64,000 bases of DNA from NCBI RefSeq assembly GCF_933775445.1, contig NC_065878.1, positions 24,068,395 through 24,132,394 on the forward strand, written 5' to 3'. This DNA is from Argentina anserina. Taxonomy: Eukaryota > Streptophyta > Magnoliopsida > Rosales > Rosaceae. The notes below the pieces were generated by a model that saw only the letters and a list, made by a program, of their open reading frames with translations, searched no databases and was not told where the DNA came from. The translations under genes were made by a program, and so were the position numbers. This document shows, one piece after another, positions 58,133-64,000 of this stretch (the first letter of the stretch is position 1; each line of letters begins with the position of its first letter).

Positions 58133-58911
58133 TTACTGTTTGTTTTTAAGGAGATGAGTTTTTGCAATCTGGGCAATAGTTGCGAAGAGGTCGATCGAGG
58201 CAAATGAGGCGTTGGCAGCTGACTCTTCCTTGAGCTCATAGTCAATGGAAATTTTCGTAATGCAGGAAGAAGGGGTGGCGGCCTCTATGATTTCGAAGCG
58301 AACTAAGTAAAAAGTAAAACCCAACTCCAGATATCCACCTTCGATCACCTCCACTTCTTTCACCCGCTTTTCATTGTCTACCATTGTGAACTTCTCCTTG
58401 TGCCATCCTGGCCCCGGCATCCCTGCATAGCCATAATTTCAGATATTACCCCTAATTTCAATCACATCAACTCAAAAAATTAATCTTCAATAGATGCATT
58501 TAAGAGAACCCAATTGGTTGTTTCATTGAGGGCCAATACAACAAAGGCCTAGGGAAAGAATAATACAAACCCAAATAGGGAGAACCACACAATTTAGATA
58601 TGTTTAGTCACTCAGAAGTCAAAACCCAGAAGAAAATAATTTTAATAAAAAAATGTGAAATGATTCGTAGTTGCAGATCGAAATGAAGAACTGGCCAAGG
58701 AGGAATAACTTGAAAGATTGTTACCTGGTGCAAATATTAGTTTGAGAATGGTGCCTTGTTCTCCATCACCTTGCTCTACTTCAATTTTGGCAATTATATC
58801 GGTGAAATTTTGTTCGAGGAGCCTAGCGATCCCAAGAGTGCCATACAGCTCCCATGCTTGGCTCGCAGAGACTTCCACTTCCAACTCATGCGAAACTGTC
58901 CCGCTAACCAT
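58133..58911 (-). CDS. PR-10 / Bet v 1 family protein (norcoclaurine synthase-like)
   Basis: Two exons, 58911-58725 and 58422-58133, give 158 residues, the standard size; the single intron splits the codon at the family's usual place. It starts MVSGTVSHELEVEVSASQAW. The glycine-rich loop is EQGDGEQGTILKL, and VKEVEVIEGGYLELGFTFYL and KISIDYELKEESAANAS follow before the long C-terminal helix (FATIAQIAKTHLL). Bet v 1 proteins form a hydrophobic cavity binding cytokinins, flavonoids or alkaloid precursors. The MVSG...EGGYL...YELKEE pattern matches members annotated as S-norcoclaurine synthase-like, but catalytic residues cannot be confirmed, so activity is open. A broken paralogue lies at 60150-61200. 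Confidence 0.9.
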
Positions 58912-59001
58912 TTCTGTGAGCAAGGCAATAGGACAAGGAAAGGGATAACGATTCGATCCGTGTGTGTTTCTGTTCTCTCTGGGCGCAGCGGCCGGGTTTC
59001 A

Positions 59002-59008
59002 ATTTATA
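59002..59008 (-). promoter_or_regulatory. TATA box of the PR-10 gene
   Basis: On the minus strand TATAAAT lies about 91 bp before the ATG at 58911, a normal spacing for a leader of about 60 nt. Confidence 0.6.
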
Positions 59009-59009
59009 G

Positions 59010-59158
59010 CTAAAACTTGAGGACTGAATGAAGCTCAAGCTCAAGGTAGATAGGTTTTGGTATATAAGGACAATTAAGGTTCGGCCAGGATTTAATGTGT
59101 TAAGATGCCTTCGGTGACAGGCTACTCAATTCATTTGTAGCCAGCCCAGTGGCGTGGA

Positions 59159-59194
<36 letters not shown>

Positions 59195-60149
59195 TTAGGC
59201 GTAGAATGCCATGTTGTTGGATATTGACTTGGCAACACAAGAAAAACAGATGAGCTCATCCCTCTCATCACATCTTTCAATTAGCTGATTAATATAATTA
59301 TCCCTTGGCTTTGTATGTGCTCCGGACGTCTAAAAGGGTTTTACATTCGGATTTCCGTCGTTTTTTTATGATCTGGACGTCGGCGATGTCGTTTCTTCTT
59401 GCTTGAGAGATACCACATCTTTTTATACGCTGCTACGATAAAGAATAAGGTGAAAGAGATTGGAATTGGAGGTCCACCATGATAGGTAGTGAAGTTCTGA
59501 GTGAGGTTGCTGCACAAACCTCCGATCTTGATCTCTTTCACATTCTTCTTCTTCTTCATTGCAACGTTTATGAAGGTGTGGTGTCACTTTGGCGAGAAAG
59601 CATCCGAATTGTGGAGAAACGGTGAAAATCCAGACGGAAAAAAGCGTCATGACATCCGCAGCTGAGAAAATCTATATATATATATATATATGTGGATGAA
59701 TAATGTATGTAGCATGCAAAGTGCCAAACAAATTATCCAGTATGTATTACATTAATTGTATGCATCCACGGATCTAGAGGTGGGCTAGGGTTTGCTTAGC
59801 CCACTTTATTTTTTTGGAGTGAAAAAATTGAGTATATATCAACTATGGCTGTCCAGGAAAATTGAGTCATTTGCTATGTTTTTATGAGTTTATTTGCTAT
59901 GTTTTTCTAGTTTTTTATGTCAAAATAAAATACATATGATAATTCATTTCACTTGAATCTCAGTTTTCTATCTTGTTTCAACAGGCGTAAGCTATTATTT
60001 CTATATTAAAATTATCATTGCTCTGTTGTGAAGTCCTTAAAATATTTTTTGAAATTCGCCCAAACTTAACACCCTATTATTAAATTCTAGATCCGTCTCT
60101 ATTCAGACGTAGTACTTCTGTAGACTAACTCGATCACATATGTGGATCC
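59010..60149. other. PR-10 promoter and AT-rich spacer
   Basis: TA microsatellites lie at 59164-59190 and 59673-59691. CACGGATCTAGAGG at about 59768 and its inverted form TCTAGATCCGTC at about 60086-60097 may bound a small non-autonomous element of about 330 bp, but no target duplication was found. Confidence 0.35.
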
Positions 60150-61200
60150 ATAGTCATGATAGTCTACTTGTTATTGTTTTGGAGGAGCAGATGGTTTTTT
60201 GCGATCTCGGCAATTTTTTTGTGAATGGATGCGCAGAAACAAGTGAGACATTAGCATCAGCCTCTTCCTTTAGTTCATACTCAACGGTTGATTTGATAAT
60301 GCAGGAGGAGGAAGCGGAGGAGGACCCAATGATTTCCCATCGAACTCAGAAAAGAGTAAACCCTAGTTCCAGATATCCGCCTTCAGTCACCTCCACTTCT
60401 TTCAACCGCTTTTCATTAGGGGTGGATTAATAGGTATACCAACGTCATTTTTCCAATATCATGTACCAATTAACATATAATTAGTATGAAAAATCCACCA
60501 ATTAAACCAACCAATAACGTTGGTATACCAACTAATTGGTACGGTTGGTAATGAGCTTCTACCAATATGTTTGTGGCCCAAAAATTTAAAGGCTCAATCC
60601 AAATAAGTAATAGCAAATAACAACACAAATATAAAGTTTTATACAACTTCAACCAAATTACCAAGTACAAAGTCATAAATTAAACATGTCAAAGTCCAAA
60701 AATTATAAATTTAACAAAAATCTACGGTTGAGATTTATTTTTCACTAAATCTACAGCTTAAATATTTATGGATATATATAGTTTTTAAGAATATATATTA
60801 TTTTGCATGAGTTGTTGTAATTGCAATGATAGCTTAGTGGTAGTTGGCTTCAACTTGCATGGAAGAAGACCAAATTCGACTCACCATGGATGTATATATT
60901 AGAGTTTTTTTTCATAAAACTTCTATTTCGGTTGGTACGGCATACCATGATACACGAAAAAATTTGTACCACCTACCAACCATCTTTTGAAGTATGGTAC
61001 GTTATACTGTAACGTGTACCGTGTACCAATTTGATGGTATACCAATTTATTTGGTACGGTTGGTATATGAATTGGTTGGAATTAAATTATGTACCATTGC
61101 CACCCCTACTTTTCATTATACCATTGTGAACTTCTCCATTTGCCATTTAGGTCCCACCGTCCCGATACTCCTGCATATTTGTTTTTTTTTTCAAACTTGA
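60150..61200 (-). pseudogene. PR-10 paralogue exon 2, broken and split by a hAT MITE
   Basis: On the minus strand from 60416 the sequence translates to KEVEVTEGGYLELGFTLF, a stop, then EIIGSS and TVEYELKEEADANVSLVS, clearly related to exon 2 of the intact PR-10 gene at 58133-58422. The other part (61109-61180), after an intron-like GCAG, is related to the start of exon 2 but frameshifted. The 692-bp hAT MITE at 60417-61108 separates the two parts. An internal stop, a frameshift and an insertion make it dead. Exon 1 was not found to the right. Confidence 0.82.
60417..61108. mobile_element. hAT-type MITE (692 bp) inserted in the PR-10 pseudogene
   Basis: The ends are TAGGGGTGG and CCACCCCTA, a perfect 9-bp inverted repeat, flanked by a perfect 8-bp duplication CTTTTCAT (60409-60416 and 61109-61116). 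The target duplication restores a continuous PR-10 sequence when removed, so the insertion is certain. The inside carries many copies of GGTACGGTTGGTA, GGTATACCAA and GTACC words on both strands and no transposase frame. Confidence 0.92.
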
Positions 61201-61272
61201 AAATGGAAAACAAAGAAAAGCCAACAAGTAACCATATATATATATGTATATATATATATATACACACACACA

Positions 61273-62260
61273 CTAGGTTATGATACCCGTGCGTTACCGC
61301 GGGTTTCACTATTTTTTTACAGTAGTTTATTAGTTTAGAATTTGATTATAAGTGAATTAGAGTTATTAAAACTGGTTTAAGTAGAGAGAATATCGAAGAA
61401 AGTGAGTTAAAAGAGATAGAGAAAAAAAGAGCAATTGAAAGAGAATAATAAAAGAGAAAGGAAAATAAATAAATACTCAGTGACAAACTGACAATTAAGT
61501 AAATAAGTGAAAAAGGACATAAGTTGAGCCGTCGTGGGTTGCACTATTTCTTGATAGTAGTCTATTAGTTTAGAGTATCATTATAATTTAATAAGAGTTT
61601 TTACAACTGGTTTAAGTATAAAGAATACTGAAGAAAACGAGATACATAAAGAGAGAGAGAGAGCAATCGAAGGAGAAGATGAGAAAATAAGACAAAAACA
61701 ATATTATGTCCACTAGTAATCGAGTAAATAAGCAGAAAATATGACATAAGCCGAGCCGAGTCACAAGTTGTACTATTTCTTAACAGTTGTCTATTAGTTT
61801 AAGACTTGATTGTAAGCAATTTAGACTTGTTATAACTGGTTTAAATGGAGAAAATAACAAATAAAACAAGATACAGAGAGAGTAATCGAAGGAGAAGAAA
61901 TGGAAAGAATGGAATAAAAAAATTTATACTAAATAATAGTCGAGTAAATAAGCGAAAAAAAAATATGGCATGAGCATAAGCGACAATGTTCATAAGTCAT
62001 TGAATAGTGAATCACCAAATTTAAGACATGATTGTAAGCAAATTAAAATTTTAAAAACTGATTTAAGTTGAGAGAATAACAAAAAAAACAAGATACAAAG
62101 AAAATGAATGAGCAATTAAATAAAAAAAGAAGATATAATAAGATAAACAAATATTTATAATCAATAATAATTAAGCACATAAATACAAAAAATGACACGA
62201 ATCGAGTCGAGCCGGCACTATTGATAAGAAAAAGTGGGAGACTAGAGTAACTATATCAAT
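61273..62260 (-). mobile_element. Helitron-like element with tandem internal repeats (3' end clear, 5' end not found)
   Basis: On the minus strand the 3' end is a hairpin (ACCCG.../...CGGGT, about 61304-61285) followed by ATCATAAC and CTAG at 61276-61273, next to a host T, the Helitron 3' signature. To the right are at least four diverged tandem units of about 230 bp, each with a GTCTATTAGTTTA-like word and AACTGGTTTAAG (starting near 61304, 61537, 61765 and 61990, with a fainter fifth near 62216). The TC start on the far side was not found, so the right limit is approximate. Confidence 0.55.
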
Positions 62261-63737
62261 TTGAGACTTGGATGAACAGATTGGCGAAAAAGATACGAAG
62301 GGAAGTGAAAGAAACACAAGACAGGGCTTGAATTGAAGGTGGAAAGAGGAAGAATTTTTGGATTTTTGGAATCAAACAAAATCCACAACCGCCACCACCA
62401 CCTACCAGCTCTCTATTCTGAAGAAGAAAATGCCAGGCAAAGTAAAAACCAGTGGAAACTGGAAAGAAGAAGTTCCACCGAATATCTATAGTAATTAAAA
62501 ATAATTAAACAAACAGAAGATAATAGGTTTCAATCAAATTTACTCTACCGTTAGATCTGAATTGGCTTCATCCAAGGGTTATTGACTAAATTTTCCAATT
62601 GATATCTGCAGGTTCATCTATATAATAGTCAAACACAACTAGGTAACTAGGCAAGCTGGTGTGTGCATCAGTCATGTATATTTTATACGTCCAGAACTGT
62701 TACTCGATGCAGCAGCCTTTACGTCATTGATTACGTACTCCCGGAGCTTTGAGGTTAAATTTATGGGCCCTCAAATAAGCGCCCTTAATCGCAATATGCT
62801 AGATATATTGTGATTTTAATGTCAGCTGATAACATCAGACGTACGCATTCGTTCCTTAATTTGCCTACCAAATAGTGTCTCCAAAACTAATGTTTTCATC
62901 AAATGGATCGATCTTACATGCTCAATGATCAAGGATAAAAACGTGACCAGATCTCCGTCTAATTAAGGCATAATCACGTGACTAATTATCCCACTCACAC
63001 ATCCTAATTAACCTTACCTTGCTGAATGGATTTTGACATCTGAACCCAGATGTTACTTAATACGTAATATAGCCTTTTAACCTAGCGAGCTAGCTTTCTA
63101 ACTTGGATGTCTTTAGGCTTTAGCTAGGTATTTAGTTCACACCACGCATTAGATGTTATAAATAAAAAGCACTCGTCAAGTTTCTCACCAAAACAAAGTA
63201 CTCGTCAAATTAATTTTAGTATATAGTTACTAACAAGGAAGTAATCGTAGAGTGCCGCAATAGTATGATATAGTTTCAGTAAATCCACATACTATACGTA
63301 CCTTCAGTGGCAAAACCAGATTCAAACCTTAAGGAGGTCTAAATATAAAACATGATAGTTTATGAATTTCAATTTGCATGATAGTTTATGAATTTCAATT
63401 TGCATGCATGTCTAGGCCATATATATAGCTTTACTCATATATATATGTCCAACCTATATATAGCTCTTTCTAAGAACTAATATTTCAAGTTTTCATTCGA
63501 AAACAGAAAACAAAATCTGATATTCCCTCAAATTATTTTCCAAAGCTATATATATTCCCAGTATGACTATCTTTTGTTCATCAGTAGTTAAATACGTACA
63601 TGTGTATGCATGCATGACATTAGATAGGTACGTGCTATTATATCTGGACCGCGAATGAATATACCTAATGAATACCTTACCTTGTCTACTTAATTGGAGC
63701 GGAGGTTTGAATTACTAGCTTGTCGATCGTACGCGTA
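62261..63737. other. Spacer and promoter before the MYB gene
   Basis: No gene is seen. A 26-bp unit is tandemly doubled at about 63351-63402 (GATAGTTTATGAATTTC). TATATATA motifs are frequent (63421-63470), so no single TATA box can be chosen. Confidence 0.35.
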
Positions 63738-64000
63738 ATGGGGAGATCAGCATGCATGTGGTGGTGAAAATGGGTTAAAGAAAGGGCCGTGGACAGCAGA
63801 AGAAGATGAAAAGCTAGTAGAGTACGTGGAGAGGTGCGGTGGCGATGGGGATCATCATCATCAACGATGCGGAATTAGTTGGAGACTAGTGCCAAAACTT
63901 GCAGGTTTGAAGAGGTGTGGAAAGAGCTGCAGGCTACGATGGACCAACTATCTGAGGCCTGAAATCAAGAGGGGAAATTTCTCCCACGAAGAAGAGCATA
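63738..64000 (+). CDS. R2R3-MYB transcription factor, 5' part, frameshifted at the N-terminus
   Basis: ATGGGGAGATCAGC at 63738 encodes the usual R2R3-MYB start MGRSAC, but the frame then ends at once (MWW, stop). One base later in phase the sequence reads [19 protein letters not shown], then LVEYVERC, and after an insertion [39 protein letters not shown], running off the window. So a single extra A near 63754-63757 breaks the join between start and MYB domain. R2 also holds about 9 extra residues (GGDGDHHHQ) before ISW. The usual intron before GLxRCGKSC is absent here. No other ATG in the MYB frame is seen upstream (a TAA intervenes). It may be a pseudogene or a sequencing error; subgroup unknown. 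Confidence 0.7.

Noticed and set aside
62590..62660. Possible Helitron 5' end TCTATATAATAG on the plus strand
   Set aside because: Wrong orientation for the CTAG end at 61273, and no matching 3' hairpin was found to the right.

Overview
This is eudicot nuclear DNA. Genes are intron-rich with GT-AG (and two GC-AG) introns, intergenic DNA is AT-rich, and there are Helitron, hAT and solo-LTR insertions. A Rosaceae-like source is my guess from overall protein resemblance; the sequence does not prove it. Nothing is bacterial or viral, and I found no CRISPR array, operon or obvious new biochemical system.

Layout. The window opens with the 3' end of a DP-type E2F partner gene (64-1008). A mini-Helitron (1390-1752) and a broken PPR gene fragment follow. 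Mitochondrial complex I NDUFS6 (+) converges on ATAD3 (-). From 7081 to 12216 lies a head-to-tail tandem duplication of about 2.57 kb with no difference seen. It carries the 5' part of ATAD3 exon 1, the ATAD3 promoter and the last four exons of a class II 4-coumarate:CoA ligase gene. ATAD3 and 4CL both survive intact on the outside; a truncated 4CL and a truncated ATAD3 are left in the middle. The intact 4CL holds a hAT MITE in intron 1. Next come TOZ/UTP13 (+), converging on a CSLD cellulose synthase-like gene (-), then an exostosin-family glycosyltransferase (-), TOL1 (-), PTH2 (+), a tRNA-Ser-like relic, a frameshifted calmodulin-like gene, an LRR scrap, BPA1 (-), a SYP2-class syntaxin (+), a NAA60-like acetyltransferase (+) and two EXORDIUM-like wall protein genes (+).

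From about 53 kb the window is repeat-rich. It has a 2.56-kb solo LTR with a perfect 5-bp target duplication, an intact PR-10/Bet v 1 gene, a PR-10 pseudogene split by a 692-bp hAT MITE with a perfect 8-bp target duplication, and a Helitron-like element with degenerate tandem repeats of about 230 bp. It ends in the first exon of an R2R3-MYB gene whose N-terminus is frameshifted.

Gene order. NDUFS6, ATAD3, TOZ, CSLD, exostosin, TOL1, PTH2, BPA1, SYP2 and NAA60 recall, from memory, the duplicated Arabidopsis blocks around At3g03050-At3g03070 and At5g16750-At5g16930, so most of the window is an old conserved syntenic block. The genes are housekeeping functions (respiration, nucleoid/inner membrane, ribosome processing, wall synthesis, endosomal sorting, vacuolar SNARE, Golgi/plasma-membrane acetylation) that do not form a single pathway. 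The 4CL, PR-10, EXL and MYB genes are the more lineage-specific additions.

All exon boundaries were read by eye from splice consensus, reading phase and remembered homologues; no alignment was run.
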